Source: Bradyrhizobium huanghuaihaiense (GTDB lineage: Bacteria; Pseudomonadota; Alphaproteobacteria; Rhizobiales; Xanthobacteraceae). Taken from it: a stretch of 64,000 nt of DNA. The translations under genes and the position numbers were made by a program. The stretch is from the NCBI RefSeq assembly GCF_007830635.1, contig NZ_VLLA01000003.1, positions 1 to 64,000 on the forward strand, given 5' to 3'. Positions 33,414 through 42,872 of this stretch are shown here, one piece after another. The notes under the pieces are model-generated. The model worked only from the letters and a program-made list of their open reading frames with translations. It ran no database searches and was not told the DNA's origin. How positions within the stretch are numbered: position 1 is the stretch's first letter; every line of letters starts with the position of its first letter.

Positions 33414-35258
33414 ATGCTTCGTAAAAACTTGTCTTCCTCGCCCTTGGTGCGGGTTGGCGTTTTCGGGCTTCTTACGGTCACCACCGCAGTCATCTTCACC
33501 ACCGATGCTGCCGAGGCGCGGCGCCACCGGCGCCACTACGCGCACCACCGGGTGCAGCGCGACGTATCCGAGAGCTCCAGCCCGAAATTCGCGTCCATCA
33601 TCGTCGACGGCAATTCCGGCGCGGTGCTTCAGTCGAACAACCCGGACGGAATCCGCCACCCCGCCTCGCTCACCAAGATCATGACGCTCTACCTGCTGTT
33701 CGAGCGTCTCGAGTCCGGCAAGATGAAGCTCGACACCGAGATGCCGGTGTCCCAGCATGCCGCCGATCAGGATCCGACCAAGCTGAACCTGCGCGCCGGC
33801 CAGACCATCCGCGTCGAGGACGCGATCAAGGGTCTCGTCACCCGCTCCGCCAACGACGCCGCCGTGGTCATCGCGGAAGCGATCGCCGGCGATGAAGACG
33901 GCTTCGCCACCATGATGACGCGCAAGGCGCGCTCGCTCGGCATGTCCCGGACGGTCTACCGCAACGCCAACGGCCTTCCCAACGACGAGCAGGTCACGAC
34001 CGCGCGCGACCAGGCCACGCTCGGCCGCGCCATCCAGGAGCGCTTCCCGCGCTACTATCGCTATTTCGCCACCTCGACGTTCAACTGGCGCGGCCAGTCG
34101 ATCCGCAACCACAATCACCTGCTCGGCAGCGTGGAAGGCGTCGACGGCATCAAGACCGGCTACACCCGCGCCTCCGGCTTCAACCTCGTGTCCTCGATGC
34201 GCCGCGGCAACCGCCATTTGATCGGCGTCGTGCTCGGCGGCCGCAGCGGCGGCTCGCGCGACGCCATCATGCGCAACCTGCTCGCGGAGAACCTCGAGAA
34301 GGGCGCGACCACGCACACCGTTGCCGCCGTCACCGAGCGGGGCTCCGACACCTCCACCGACGTTGCCGACGCCTCGGATACTCCCTCGGCCCGGCCCGCT
34401 CCGCAGGTCCAGGCCGCGGCCCCTGCTCCCGAGGCCGCCCCGTCGCGTCTCGCTGCGCGCCTGTCGACGCTTGCCGCGGCGACGGCCGCGGTGCCGCCGG
34501 CCCCGCCCAAGCCGGAGGCCAGCAAGCCCGAGGTCCGGCCGACTGAATCCAAGATCGAGCCCGCCCCGCTCACCAATGGCGTGATCTCGAGCCAGCCGCT
34601 CTCCATCATCCCCGGCTCGTCCGAGCCGATGAAGCCGGTTCGGGTCAAGACCGTCCAGGTCAAGGCCGGCGCCGTCAAGGTCGCCTCCGCCGCCCCGGCT
34701 CCGGTCGCACCGCAGGTCACGAGCACGATCACCTCCCGCTCCGACGTCGCGGAAACCTCCGGCGCCGTCGTCGCCCGCGCCGATCTGATCAACAAGCCCG
34801 AGCCCCAGAGCCAGCCGGAAGCGCCGAAGGCGGACGTCGCCCGTACCGAGCTGCCGCGCCAGCCGGCCGGCTTCGGCACCGGTAATGGCATCCTCGGCGT
34901 GCTGCCGGCGACAACCGCCGCCGCGCCCGCCCCAGCCGCTCCGAAGCTTGCCTCCGCCGATCCGGCGCCGCAGCCGATCCAGATGAGCGCCACCACCAAG
35001 CCGGCCGTCCACAGCGGCTGGATCGTCCAGGTCGGCGCGCTCGAGAGCGAGAACGAAGCCCAGCAGCGCATCGACGCCGCGCGCAGTTCGGCCCGCGGGC
35101 TGCTCAGCAAGGCCGATCCGTTCACCGAGCCTGTCGTCGCCAAGGACAATCGCAAGCTCTACCGCGCCCGTTTCGCCGGGCTCGAGCGCGACCAGGCCGA
35201 AGCCGTCTGCCGCGCCCTGAAGCGCGCCGACATCTCCTGCATCACGGTCCGCAACTGA
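33414..35258 (+). CDS. D-alanyl-D-alanine carboxypeptidase (PBP5/6-like) with C-terminal SPOR domain
   Basis: A 614-residue periplasmic serine carboxypeptidase. After a signal/anchor (VRVGVFGLLTVTTAVIF) and a basic His/Arg run comes the peptidase S11 domain: SxxK at Ser85-Lys88 (ASLTK), SxN at Ser145 (RSANDAA) and KTG at 247-249 (GIKTGYTRASG). Residues about 300-530 form a long Pro/Ala/Glu linker, and the last 80 residues are a SPOR domain (SGWIVQVGALESENEAQQRI, YRARFAGLERDQAEAVCRAL). It trims pentapeptide stems; SPOR would recruit it to denuded septal glycans. The fusion is common in Rhizobiales. Confidence 0.95.
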   Translation: MLRKNLSSSPLVRVGVFGLLTVTTAVIFTTDAAEARRHRRHYAHHRVQRDVSESSSPKFASIIVDGNSGAVLQSNNPDGIRHPASLTKIMTLYLLFERLESGKMKLDTEMPVSQHAADQDPTKLNLRAGQTIRVEDAIKGLVTRSANDAAVVIAEAIAGDEDGFATMMTRKARSLGMSRTVYRNANGLPNDEQVTTARDQATLGRAIQERFPRYYRYFATSTFNWRGQSIRNHNHLLGSVEGVDGIKTGYTRASGFNLVSSMRRGNRHLIGVVLGGRSGGSRDAIMRNLLAENLEKGATTHTVAAVTERGSDTSTDVADASDTPSARPAPQVQAAAPAPEAAPSRLAARLSTLAAATAAVPPAPPKPEASKPEVRPTESKIEPAPLTNGVISSQPLSIIPGSSEPMKPVRVKTVQVKAGAVKVASAAPAPVAPQVTSTITSRSDVAETSGAVVARADLINKPEPQSQPEAPKADVARTELPRQPAGFGTGNGILGVLPATTAAAPAPAAPKLASADPAPQPIQMSATTKPAVHSGWIVQVGALESENEAQQRIDAARSSARGLLSKADPFTEPVVAKDNRKLYRARFAGLERDQAEAVCRALKRADISCITVRN

Positions 35259-35278
35259 TCGTCTGAACCGCCCCAATC

Positions 35279-35308
35279 AAAATGCCCGCGCCTTGCGCGG
35301 GCATTTTT
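35279..35308 (+). terminator. Intrinsic terminator after the PBP gene
   Basis: AAAATGCCCGCG-CCTTG-CGCGGGCATTTTT, 12-bp arms followed by a T-tract, 20 nt after the stop. Confidence 0.95.
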
Positions 35309-35473
35309 GTTTCGGCATGCGCCGAGCCTGTTCCGCGACAACCTCTCGTCAACAATTTACGGTTAAATTTTTACTCAAGGGATCGACCACGCCGACAATG
35401 GCGGGCATCGGGGCGACGACAGACAGAGCAGCGGAGCTCACGCGGTACGGGCGTTTGTAGCGTGGTTCCGGAG

Positions 35474-36199
35474 TTAGCCGTTATGCGTGCGAAGCAGAGT
35501 ATCCTTGGCCTCGTTTACCCGAGCAGCGAGATACGTCGAGCCCCCCTGGTCGGGATGGAGTTTCTTCATCAGGGATTTGTGGGCCCGGCTGATGTCGTCG
35601 CGCCCCGCCCCCGGCTGCAAGCCAAGGATCTGATAGGCTTCCTCCGCCGTCATTTTGCCACTCGCCGCCGTGCGGCGCTGCCCCCCTGCCGCATTGCCCT
35701 GCGCGTTCTGACGCCAAGCGGGAAACCGGCGGTCCAGATAGCTTTCGAGTAAGGCCACGCTCTCGGCGTCGAACGCCGGGACCATCGCCAAGAGGCCCGC
35801 GAGATCGAACTCGTCGAGATCGCGCCCCGCGTGAGGTCCGGCGACGATCCGGCCGCCGAGCTGGCCGGAATCGTGGTCGAGCCGCATGTCGAGGAATTGC
35901 GAGCGCACCCGCGAGGCCTGCCCGGACGCGGGCGCAGCGCCGCCGCCAAACAGCCCGCCGATGTTGCCGAAGCCGGCATTCGCCAATGGCGTCCAACCGA
36001 GCAGCCCGGCGCCGAAAATTCCGAGCGGAATTGCCACCGCCAGCTCGCCCCGCAAGCCCGTGAACGCCGCGACCGCCAGCGCCACAACACCACCGCCAAA
36101 CTTGATGGTGCGCGCCAGCACCGCCGGATTGGCGGAACGGAACATCTGAAGCAACAGATAAAGCGTGATAACGGCGACGGCGCCGGCGATCAGGGTCAT
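35474..36199 (-). CDS. Membrane-anchored J-domain protein (DnaJ-like, TIM14 type)
   Basis: A 241-residue protein. Two hydrophobic segments lie at the N-terminus (LIAGAVAVITLYLLLQMF and GGVVALAVAAFTGLRG), with a third Gly/Ala-rich one after them. A middle region with RVRSQFLDMRLDHDSGQLGG follows, and the C-terminal J domain spans about 185-241: AEEAYQILGLQPGAGRDDIS, then the HPD tripeptide in KKLHPDQGGS. The layout matches mitochondrial TIM14 and bacterial DjlC-like proteins, which stimulate an Hsp70 at the membrane. Start is the Met after the last in-frame run of shadow-like residues (36199); the ribosome binding site is weak. The VWA gene lies 65 nt upstream. Confidence 0.88.
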   Translation of the reverse strand: MTLIAGAVAVITLYLLLQMFRSANPAVLARTIKFGGGVVALAVAAFTGLRGELAVAIPLGIFGAGLLGWTPLANAGFGNIGGLFGGGAAPASGQASRVRSQFLDMRLDHDSGQLGGRIVAGPHAGRDLDEFDLAGLLAMVPAFDAESVALLESYLDRRFPAWRQNAQGNAAGGQRRTAASGKMTAEEAYQILGLQPGAGRDDISRAHKSLMKKLHPDQGGSTYLAARVNEAKDTLLRTHNG

Positions 36200-36264
36200 G
36201 GCCGGAATATAGTCGGCCTTGCGCCAAAATGCATGGCGTTCGCCGCCGAAGGCCAGCCTGAGCG

Positions 36265-37011
36265 CTACTTCATCTGTCCGATCAACATCGCCGCGCCGTT
36301 CGTGGTCGTCGCCAGCTTCAGCAGCGCCTCGCGGCCGCCGGCGGCATAGGCGGCAGCCGCACGCAACAGCTCTCGAAGCTGCGCCGCCGCGCCCGGATCG
36401 AACCGGCACCAGGCACCGCCGGTCAGACGCGCAATCTCGCGAAAAGCCTTTTCGGCCACGGCATCGTGGCCTTCCTGAAACAGGAAGACGGGCACCTTGA
36501 GCATGCCGAGCTCGCCGGCCTTGGCGCAGAGCTCGTCGATCTGCTCCTCCATGGCGTCGCCGACGAAGACGACGGCGCGCACGCCGGATGCGACTGCCTC
36601 GCGCCGTGCCTCGCTCAACACCTTGCCGATCTGGGTGTCGCCGCCGCGGCAATCGATCTTGCTCATCAGCGTGGCCAGCTTGGCGCTGTCGGAGATCCAC
36701 CCTGAGGCGCGGCACTCGTTGAAGCCGCGATAGTAGACCAGGCGGATGTCGAGACTGCCGAGCGCCGCGGTTTCGCGAAACATGTCGGCCTGGAGCGCGC
36801 AGGCCATGTCCCAGGTCGGCTGCCGGCTCATCGTCGCATCCAGCGCAAAGATCAGCCGCCCCTTTGCACCGGGCGCATGAGGCGACAAGGCACGCGCCTT
36901 CGCGACGAAGGCAGCAATATCCTCCGAGGTCGACGTGCTAGCCTGCGGCACCGCGCCGCCGGCCTTCGTCGAAACGGCGTCACCGCGCGGCTTGATGGGT
37001 TCGCCCGACAT
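36265..37011 (-). CDS. VWA-domain protein
   Basis: A 248-residue cytosolic von Willebrand factor A-domain protein. The MIDAS-like start is LIFALDATMSRQPTWDMACA (D-x-T-x-S form), with RLVYYRGFNECRASGW, DTQIGKVLSEARREA and VVFVGDAMEE further on. VWA domains mediate metal-dependent protein contacts. The gene is followed by the J-domain gene, a recurrent pairing in alphaproteobacteria; a chaperone-linked role is an inference from this neighbour only. Confidence 0.85.
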   Translation of the reverse strand: MSGEPIKPRGDAVSTKAGGAVPQASTSTSEDIAAFVAKARALSPHAPGAKGRLIFALDATMSRQPTWDMACALQADMFRETAALGSLDIRLVYYRGFNECRASGWISDSAKLATLMSKIDCRGGDTQIGKVLSEARREAVASGVRAVVFVGDAMEEQIDELCAKAGELGMLKVPVFLFQEGHDAVAEKAFREIARLTGGAWCRFDPGAAAQLRELLRAAAAYAAGGREALLKLATTTNGAAMLIGQMK

Positions 37012-37071
37012 CGCTGCTCAACCAAGCGTGGGCGACTAATGTGGTGAACGCAGGCAGCCCGGTCAATGTGC

Positions 37072-37105
37072 AAAGCCCCCGCGGGCGGACGCCGGCGGGG
37101 GCTTT
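37072..37105 (-). terminator. Intrinsic terminator downstream of the alpha/beta hydrolase
   Basis: AAAGCCCCCGC and GCGGGGGCTTT arms around GGGCGGACGCCG; 30 nt past the hydrolase stop on the minus strand. Confidence 0.85.
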
Positions 37106-37135
37106 GAAGATCGATATCGGCCTTTCAGTGAGGCG

Positions 37136-37996
37136 TCAGCTCTTGGCGGGTGCCATCAGAGCGACCGGACCGGGCTCGAGGATCTTGGGCGGGGACGACT
37201 GCGTGTCGACCGGCGCGACCTCGCTGTCCGTCGCGCTCAGGAACTTGTCGAGCATGCCCTGGATCGAGTTCTTGGCCGCATCCGGACCAGTGTCGCGCAT
37301 GTCGTTGTGCTGGAATTCGGTCTTCACGACCTGGATGCCCGCCTTCTCGCACTCCTCGTCCGTCGGGATCACGCCCGCATCGGCCTTGAACTGCGGATCG
37401 GTGGAGCGGAACGACAGGATCTTGAACTTGCCGGCGGTGACGAAGGGCACGCGCAGATTGTCGAGCGTGACGACCTTCTTGACCTCGTCGGGATATTGCT
37501 TGGCGAAGTACATGGTGATGTCGCCGCCCATGGAGTGGCCGACCATCGTCACCTTGTCGTAGTCGGCGTTGGGCTGAACCTTCTTCATCTCCTGCATGGC
37601 GAGATGAATGTTGGCGACACCGCGCAGGATCTGCGGCAGCCGGCCGACATAGAGCTCGCCGGGCTTGGTCACCATCGGAGGATCGGTCGGCAGATCATGC
37701 TGCGGGCTCACGACCATGTAGCCGCGCGCAGCGAAGATGTTGGCGAGGAAGCCGTACTCGGTGTTCTTGACGGTATTGCCGTGATTGATCACCGCGACCG
37801 GCAGCGTGATCATGCCGGCGTTGGCCTGCATTTCCTTGTCGCGGCGCACCGCGATGTCGACAGGCACGGGACGGTTGTCGCGCGAAGCGTCGTAGAAGGT
37901 GATGGTCTCGTGCTTGATCGCCCACTTGCTCGCCGTGAAATAGGCGATGCCGCAGAGGGCACTGACCGAAACCAGAACGGCAATTCCACGCTTCAT
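37136..37996 (-). CDS. Exported or membrane-anchored alpha/beta hydrolase
   Basis: A 286-residue hydrolase with an N-terminal hydrophobic segment (GIAVLVSVSALCGIAYFTAS) acting as anchor or signal. The nucleophile elbow is MVGHSMGGDITMYF (Ser in GHSMGG). The oxyanion region is AVINHGNTVKNTEYGFLANI, and the acid is likely in KILSFRSTDPQFKADAGV. The pattern is closest to dienelactone-hydrolase/PAF-acetylhydrolase-like families; substrate unknown. A terminator follows. Confidence 0.87.
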   Translation of the reverse strand: MKRGIAVLVSVSALCGIAYFTASKWAIKHETITFYDASRDNRPVPVDIAVRRDKEMQANAGMITLPVAVINHGNTVKNTEYGFLANIFAARGYMVVSPQHDLPTDPPMVTKPGELYVGRLPQILRGVANIHLAMQEMKKVQPNADYDKVTMVGHSMGGDITMYFAKQYPDEVKKVVTLDNLRVPFVTAGKFKILSFRSTDPQFKADAGVIPTDEECEKAGIQVVKTEFQHNDMRDTGPDAAKNSIQGMLDKFLSATDSEVAPVDTQSSPPKILEPGPVALMAPAKS

Positions 37997-38335
37997 TTTC
38001 GTCCTCAGCCTCAGGCTCTTACGGCCTGAATCCCTGTTGAAAATCGTGTTCTTCCGAGGCTCTTCGGCCCCTGGTCGCCTATTCCCTAATATATGTCGCA
38101 GCAGCGTGACAGGAAGGCTAAATATTGTGAACCGCCAGCCCTTTCATTGTGCGGCGCACTCGTTTCTTGGGCACCCATTCCCATACCGCTACGTCAGGAT
38201 GCAGGTCACCATCCGACGCAACCAGTCGCGATGGGGTTCAATTTCGCAGTAAATATGGGGTGAAACGGCCGAGCGCCGGCTTGGTTCCGGGCAGGAACCG
38301 AGCTCTAGATGGACCGGAAGTAGCGATATACCGCC
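37997..38335. other. Intergenic region, nothing recognised
   Basis: About 340 nt between the hydrolase promoter and the mipZ 3' end, on the same strand. No gene, repeat or clear terminator seen. Confidence 0.4.
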
Positions 38336-39259
38336 TCAGGCGCCGAGGATGTCGTGAACCTCGAGCGGCTTATCGACCTGGCTGAACCATTCGGCGCGAT
38401 TTGCCGCACGGCGGCGGCCGCGCTCGTCGAGCGGCAGCTTGAGCTGTCGGAGCAGGCTCGTCACCTCCTCCCGCGCAGTGAGATGGCCGAGATTGGGCCG
38501 CATGCCGAGCGTGGCCTCGTCGATCTCGTCGAGGGCGGTCAGGCCGCGCGGGAAGAACTCGCGGTAGACGACGCGCTCGGCGAAGCCGTCGACATAGCGG
38601 AAGCCGAGCCGCAGCGATAAATCCTTCAATCCGTCGGCAACGAGCTGCTTGTTGCGGGAGCCGAGCATGGACAGGCGGTTGCGCACCACGATCCAGTCGG
38701 TGGTCGAGCCGTCGAGCTGGCGGCGCTTGCGGCGGGTATCCCTCACCATCTCGGCATAGTGGCTCTCGCCCGTCACCGCGTAGTTGGCGGGGTCGACGGT
38801 ACCGAGCACATCGAAATCGAGGAAGCTGTCGTTGATCGGCGTGACCAGCGTGTCGGCCATCGAATGGGCGAGCCGCATCAGGTAGCTGTCGGTGCCGGGC
38901 GTGTCGATGACGATGAAATCGAAGCTGCTCTCGACCGCCGAGACCGCCTCCATGAACTGCAGGAACTCGGAGTTCTCGTTCTCGGCAATCTGCATGGTCT
39001 CGCCGAGCTTGATGCAGCGGTGCACCGGCAGCTCGAGGTCAAGCTTGGTGCGGCGGGCCCAGGCGGCGCGGTTGTCGATGTAGTGGGTGAAGCTTTGCTG
39101 GCGACAGTCGAGGTCGATAGTGGCGACGCGCTGACCGGCCTTCAGGAGCGCAACGGCGATGTGCAAGGCGGTGGTCGATTTGCCGGAGCCGCCCTTCTCG
39201 TTGCCGAGCACGACAACATGCGCCGAGCCTGACTGGCCTTGGCTTGCTTGGACGAGCAT
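38336..39259 (-). CDS. mipZ: MipZ, ParA-like division-plane positioning ATPase
   Basis: A 307-residue deviant-Walker ATPase. The signature is VVVLGNEKGGSGKSTTALHI at residues about 15-34, ATIDLDCRQQSFTHYIDNRA (switch I) and DFIVIDTPGTDSYLMRLAHS (Walker B). In Caulobacter MipZ binds ParB at the poles and inhibits FtsZ polymerisation, placing the Z ring at midcell. It differs from ParA by the C-terminal MipZ extension. The ATG at 39259 has AGGA 6 nt before it. Monocistronic, divergent from panC. Confidence 0.96.
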   Translation of the reverse strand: MLVQASQGQSGSAHVVVLGNEKGGSGKSTTALHIAVALLKAGQRVATIDLDCRQQSFTHYIDNRAAWARRTKLDLELPVHRCIKLGETMQIAENENSEFLQFMEAVSAVESSFDFIVIDTPGTDSYLMRLAHSMADTLVTPINDSFLDFDVLGTVDPANYAVTGESHYAEMVRDTRRKRRQLDGSTTDWIVVRNRLSMLGSRNKQLVADGLKDLSLRLGFRYVDGFAERVVYREFFPRGLTALDEIDEATLGMRPNLGHLTAREEVTSLLRQLKLPLDERGRRRAANRAEWFSQVDKPLEVHDILGA

Positions 39260-39542
39260 AGCGATCCTCAACACCCCTAACGAATATCTTCGAGTCGGCC
39301 GCGTCTGCGGTCAAGTGAAATGCGTGACAGGTAATGCAAATCGCAGCGCGCCGTTCTTCATCATGAATGGCGGCGCCATTCATCGTCTGTGATCCAGCCC
39401 ACAACGTCGCGATATCGCGCGTGGCTTTGCGCGGGATGCTGTGCCGCATGCGGGTGCATGGCGTCCACGACTGCCACTTGTTAAGGTTAGCCGGCCAGGC
39501 GCCGAGCCGTTCCCCGCTGATTCCCAACCCCGCCGAGTCCTG
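39260..39542. other. Divergent promoter region mipZ/panC
   Basis: About 280 nt. It contains the promoters for both genes; I see no TTAA-N7-TTAA box or other strong signal. A frame upstream of panC continues in phase (from 39441) but lacks support. Confidence 0.4.
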
Positions 39543-40394
39543 ATGTCGCCAAGTCCCCTGATCGCCCGCACGGTCCCCGCGCTCCGGCGCGCCGTCGACA
39601 ATCTTCGCAAGCGAAAGGCCACGATCGCGCTGGTCCCGACCATGGGGGCGCTCCATGACGGGCATGTGTCGCTGGTGCGTCTCGCCAAACGGCGGGCCAG
39701 CCGCGTCGTGGTGTCGATCTTCGTCAATCCGACCCAGTTCGCTCCGACCGAGGACTTCGGTGCCTATCCGCGCACCTGGAAGTCGGACATCGCCAAGCTC
39801 GCGGCCGAGGATGTCGACATCGTCTGGCATCCCGGCGTCGAGGCCATGTACCCGGAAGGCTTTGCCACCCGCATCGTGCCCGAGGGGCCGGCGCTGGCGG
39901 GCCTCGAGGACCGCTTCCGGCCGCACTTCTTCGGCGGCGTCGCCACCGTCGTCGGCAAGCTGTTCACGCAATGCCGGCCGGATGTCGCGATCTTCGGCGA
40001 GAAGGACTTTCAGCAATTGCGGGTGGTGACGCAGATGGCGCGCGATCTCGACCTCGGCGTCAAGGTGATCGGCTCCCGCACCGTGCGCGAGCGCGACGGG
40101 CTCGCGATGTCATCGCGCAACGTCTACCTCTCGGCTGAGGAGCGGCAGACCGCGACCACGCTCTACCGCGCCATGAAGGAGAGCGCCGGCCGCATCCGAA
40201 CCGGCGAAGCCATCGCGCCCGCGATGGCGCGCGGGGCCGAGATGATCAAGGCCGCCGGCTTTGCGCTCGACTATTACGAGGCCCGCCATGCCGCGACGCT
40301 GGCAGAGGTCACCTCGCGCAAGGACGGGCCGCTGCGTATCCTGGTCGCGGCCAAGCTCGGCACCACCAGGCTGATCGACAATATCGCGGTTTAG
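39543..40394 (+). CDS. panC: Pantothenate synthetase
   Basis: A 283-residue enzyme, the usual length. It condenses pantoate and beta-alanine with ATP to pantothenate on the CoA pathway, in the cytosol. The HIGH-like motif is [19 protein letters not shown], the second is [14 protein letters not shown], the KMSKS-like region is [13 protein letters not shown], and [13 protein letters not shown] lies in the active site. The ATG at 39543 gives a typical N-terminus. Its stop overlaps that of the convergent DUF1489 gene by 3 bp. Confidence 0.97.
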   Translation: MSPSPLIARTVPALRRAVDNLRKRKATIALVPTMGALHDGHVSLVRLAKRRASRVVVSIFVNPTQFAPTEDFGAYPRTWKSDIAKLAAEDVDIVWHPGVEAMYPEGFATRIVPEGPALAGLEDRFRPHFFGGVATVVGKLFTQCRPDVAIFGEKDFQQLRVVTQMARDLDLGVKVIGSRTVRERDGLAMSSRNVYLSAEERQTATTLYRAMKESAGRIRTGEAIAPAMARGAEMIKAAGFALDYYEARHAATLAEVTSRKDGPLRILVAAKLGTTRLIDNIAV

Positions 40395-40831
40395 AGCAAT
40401 CCGAGATCGCGCAGCTCGCGCCGCATCGGCTCCGGCATGGCCGCAATCGAGCCGGCGGCAGACTTGCCGAGATCGGCCGGCACGGAATCCTCTGTGAGAT
40501 AGCGCCAGCCCTGGAACGGGCGCATCGGCCGCGGCGAGACCGAGATCACCTTCGGCTGCATCACGATGCGGCAGCGTCCGATGCCGTCCTTGTCGCGGAA
40601 CGGCTCGATGCCGATGATCTTTTCGCGTGCCGCGATCTCGCCCTTGATGACCCAATAGAGCGATCCGCCGGCGAGGATCTCGGCGTCACGCTTGGGCACC
40701 ATGCGGGTGATGTGGATGTGGTGTTGCGGCAGACCCTTCTTCTTGGCGGTCTGCATCCGTTCGGCCACCCACTCCTTCAATTCCTTGACGGAGTCGCAGC
40801 CGACGGCGAGCTTGATCAGATGGAGTGGCAT
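40391..40831 (-). CDS. DUF1489 family protein
   Basis: A 146-residue protein found in most alphaproteobacteria. Characteristic segments: [25 protein letters not shown]-like region [45 protein letters not shown] and [15 protein letters not shown]. It has no known function; an RNA-binding or PUA-like fold is sometimes proposed. It is convergent with panC, with a small overlap of stop codons. Confidence 0.9.
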   Translation of the reverse strand: MPLHLIKLAVGCDSVKELKEWVAERMQTAKKKGLPQHHIHITRMVPKRDAEILAGGSLYWVIKGEIAAREKIIGIEPFRDKDGIGRCRIVMQPKVISVSPRPMRPFQGWRYLTEDSVPADLGKSAAGSIAAMPEPMRRELRDLGLL

Positions 40832-40873
40832 GCCCCAGCATTAGCCGGGCAGCCACGCATTTGGAATGCCGAA

Positions 40874-41869
40874 CTACTGGTTATCCGCAGCCGGAGCAGC
40901 CGGCGCGGAAGCCGGCGGCGCGAGCGGAACCGGTGCTGCCGCGGGCGCACGCGCGGCCTTCGGCGCCGGCGGCTTCTTGGCAGCCGGTGCCGCGGGTGCC
41001 GCAGCCTGCGCCGAGGTCGCGGCCGGTGCGCGCGGTGCTGCTGGCGCAGCGCCAGCGGCAGGCGCCGCCTGCTTCGTCGCCGCAGTGGGCGGCTCCGGAT
41101 TCATGATGCTCACCGGAGGCGTCGACGAGGCGCTCGGGAACTCCGCATTGGTCGGCTTGCCCGTCGGCATCGACGGCGGCAACCCCGCGAGCGTGGCAGC
41201 GGCAGGCATCGACGGCGCCGCCCCGGGTGCATTCCAGGTCGGCGCATAGCGTGCGACCAGCGTGTCGTAGAGATGGGACTCCATGTTGGCGGCGACCTGC
41301 TGCTGATCGGTCAGCGAGCGGAAGGCGGCACAATCGAACTGCGTGCAGCCGTCGCGCGCGACCAGCACCTGCGCGACGAGGCCGTAGCGATCGCGCTCCA
41401 GCGACTTGCGCAGCACCTTCATGTCGAGCGTCAGGCTCTTGTCGGCGGTGGCGGCATCGCCGAGCGCGGTGAGCCGGTCGATCCTGGCCGCAGTGTAGGC
41501 GACGGCCGCCGCTGCCGTGTCGGGTGCGCCGAACAGCGCCTTCTCGCAGCCCGCGGCCACGGCATCACCGGCGAGACCGTCGAGACAGGACAATGCCGGC
41601 AGGCTCGCGGCAACCGCGGCCTGTGCGCGCGATTCGGTCGGCGTGTCCTGCCCCGCCGTTCCATAGACGTGAACCATGGCAGCCCCGGCGATCGCGATGG
41701 ACAGCAGCGTGATGACCGTCAGCGCGCCGTTGGCGAGCGACTTCTCGGCGCGGAGCAACGTGATCAGCAGGATCAATCCGAAGAATCCGGCCGCGACCAG
41801 CGTCATCCACATCGGAAGGGCCGGCGAGCGCCAGATTTGGTCGAGCGAAGTGGCCGATGCCCAGTTCAT
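40874..41869 (-). CDS. Membrane protein with Ala/Pro-rich tail, unknown function
   Basis: A 331-residue protein. Two N-terminal transmembrane helices (MWMTLVAAGFFGLILLITLL and ALTVITLLSIAIAGAAMV) are followed by a periplasm-sized domain with three Cys (LSCLDGLAGDAVAAGCEKAL, DGCTQFDCAAF), likely disulphides. From about residue 230 on the chain is Ala/Pro/Thr-rich and low in complexity. Two transmembrane segments, an extracytoplasmic Cys-containing domain and a flexible tail suggest an envelope-spanning scaffold, but no family is recognised. Confidence 0.72.
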   Translation of the reverse strand: MNWASATSLDQIWRSPALPMWMTLVAAGFFGLILLITLLRAEKSLANGALTVITLLSIAIAGAAMVHVYGTAGQDTPTESRAQAAVAASLPALSCLDGLAGDAVAAGCEKALFGAPDTAAAAVAYTAARIDRLTALGDAATADKSLTLDMKVLRKSLERDRYGLVAQVLVARDGCTQFDCAAFRSLTDQQQVAANMESHLYDTLVARYAPTWNAPGAAPSMPAAATLAGLPPSMPTGKPTNAEFPSASSTPPVSIMNPEPPTAATKQAAPAAGAAPAAPRAPAATSAQAAAPAAPAAKKPPAPKAARAPAAAPVPLAPPASAPAAPAADNQ

Positions 41870-42026
41870 GCGCGACGTCCCCTCACGCGAGCAAAGAGCG
41901 AATGGTCAAAGCGAGCACCGCGAGTCGGCAACTGCCCCCGCCCCACCCTGCGAAGGCGAAGCGGGCCTTTTGACGGCGAGCGGAGCAAATTCGTCCGCGA
42001 TGGCAATGGGCGGTGCCGGCGGCGCG

Positions 42027-42230
42027 TCAGGACAGCGCCAGCTGACTTTCCTTGGCGACCCGTTCGAACGCTTCCGTCGAGCTCTTGATCCGGTACTGGC
42101 AGTCGTCGCCTTCCGTCGGCAGCAGGCGGATGACCTCGTACGAGCCGCTGGCAGCGGGGCGCGCGACGTTGCTGGCCGTGAACAGAACGCGCGTTCCAAC
42201 GGGGAATTTGTGCTTCAACACCCTCTCCAT
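42027..42230 (-). CDS. Small conserved-looking protein
   Basis: A 67-residue protein beginning MERVLKHKFPVGTRVLFTAS and ending KESQLALS. It has an SH3-like or KOW-like beta pattern (FPVGTRVLFTASNVARPAAS, GSYEVIRLLPTEGDDCQYRI). The predicted barrel and the even composition support a real gene. No known function. It lies alone between the membrane protein and the YidB-like gene. Confidence 0.65.
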   Translation of the reverse strand: MERVLKHKFPVGTRVLFTASNVARPAASGSYEVIRLLPTEGDDCQYRIKSSTEAFERVAKESQLALS

Positions 42231-42418
42231 TACTCAAACAACGCCTGCCTCGCCCATGGTCCCACTGCGATGGCCGGCCGGAAACCCGCGTGCTGTATAG
42301 CATGCATGCGGCGTTTTTGACCAGCCTCATGCAAGCCTGGTGAATGCACAAATTTTGAAGTCTTTTCAGGACGATAACGGGGAACCGTGGCCCCCTTTGA
42401 TATCGCTGGAACCAGGCC

Positions 42419-42787
42419 CTACGCGGTATGGGGCAGATGGCCCTGCGGGCTGGCCTGGTCGACAGCCTTGGGCAGTTCCTGGGCGAGGATCTCACCGAGC
42501 TTGTCGACCGGGATGTTGTAGCGGGCGGCGAGCTGGCGGACGGTGTCGTTGCCAAGCACGGCGCGGAGCTGGTCGGCCGAGATCGGCAAATTGTGGCCGT
42601 TGCCGAGCCAGGATTTGACCTGGTCGCCGAAGCCGGCCTGCTGGAGCTTTGCGACGATCGCGCTGAGGCCGCCCTGGTTGTTGCTGCCGAGCAGTTCGTT
42701 CAGCACGGCCGGCAGCACGGCGGCACCAAGCTGGCCAAGTGCGCTGCGGAGCGCGGGATTGTTTTCCAGCGAGTCCAGGATCCCCAT
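42419..42787 (-). CDS. YidB-like (DUF937) protein
   Basis: A 122-residue protein with the YidB/DUF937 layout: MGILDSLENNPALRSALGQL at the start, LNELLGSNNQGGLSAIVAKL, AGFGDQVKSWLGNGHNLPIS and VLGNDTVRQLAARYNI. The family is widespread and of unknown function; helical, cytosolic. The ATG at 42787 has AGGAGAGGG about 7 nt upstream, and 18 in-frame codons before it are not used. Confidence 0.88.
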   Translation of the reverse strand: MGILDSLENNPALRSALGQLGAAVLPAVLNELLGSNNQGGLSAIVAKLQQAGFGDQVKSWLGNGHNLPISADQLRAVLGNDTVRQLAARYNIPVDKLGEILAQELPKAVDQASPQGHLPHTA

Positions 42788-42872
42788 GGCGCCCTCTCCT
42801 AAGCCGTCGTTGCACCGTGATTGAGCGCCGCTGTCAGACATGCCGTCAAGCCGCGCTCAATCACAATCATGC

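Noticed and set aside
33387..35276. 629-codon minus-strand frame
   Set aside because: Antisense to the D-Ala-D-Ala carboxypeptidase gene with its SxxK, SxN and KTG motifs; Gly/Arg-rich shadow.
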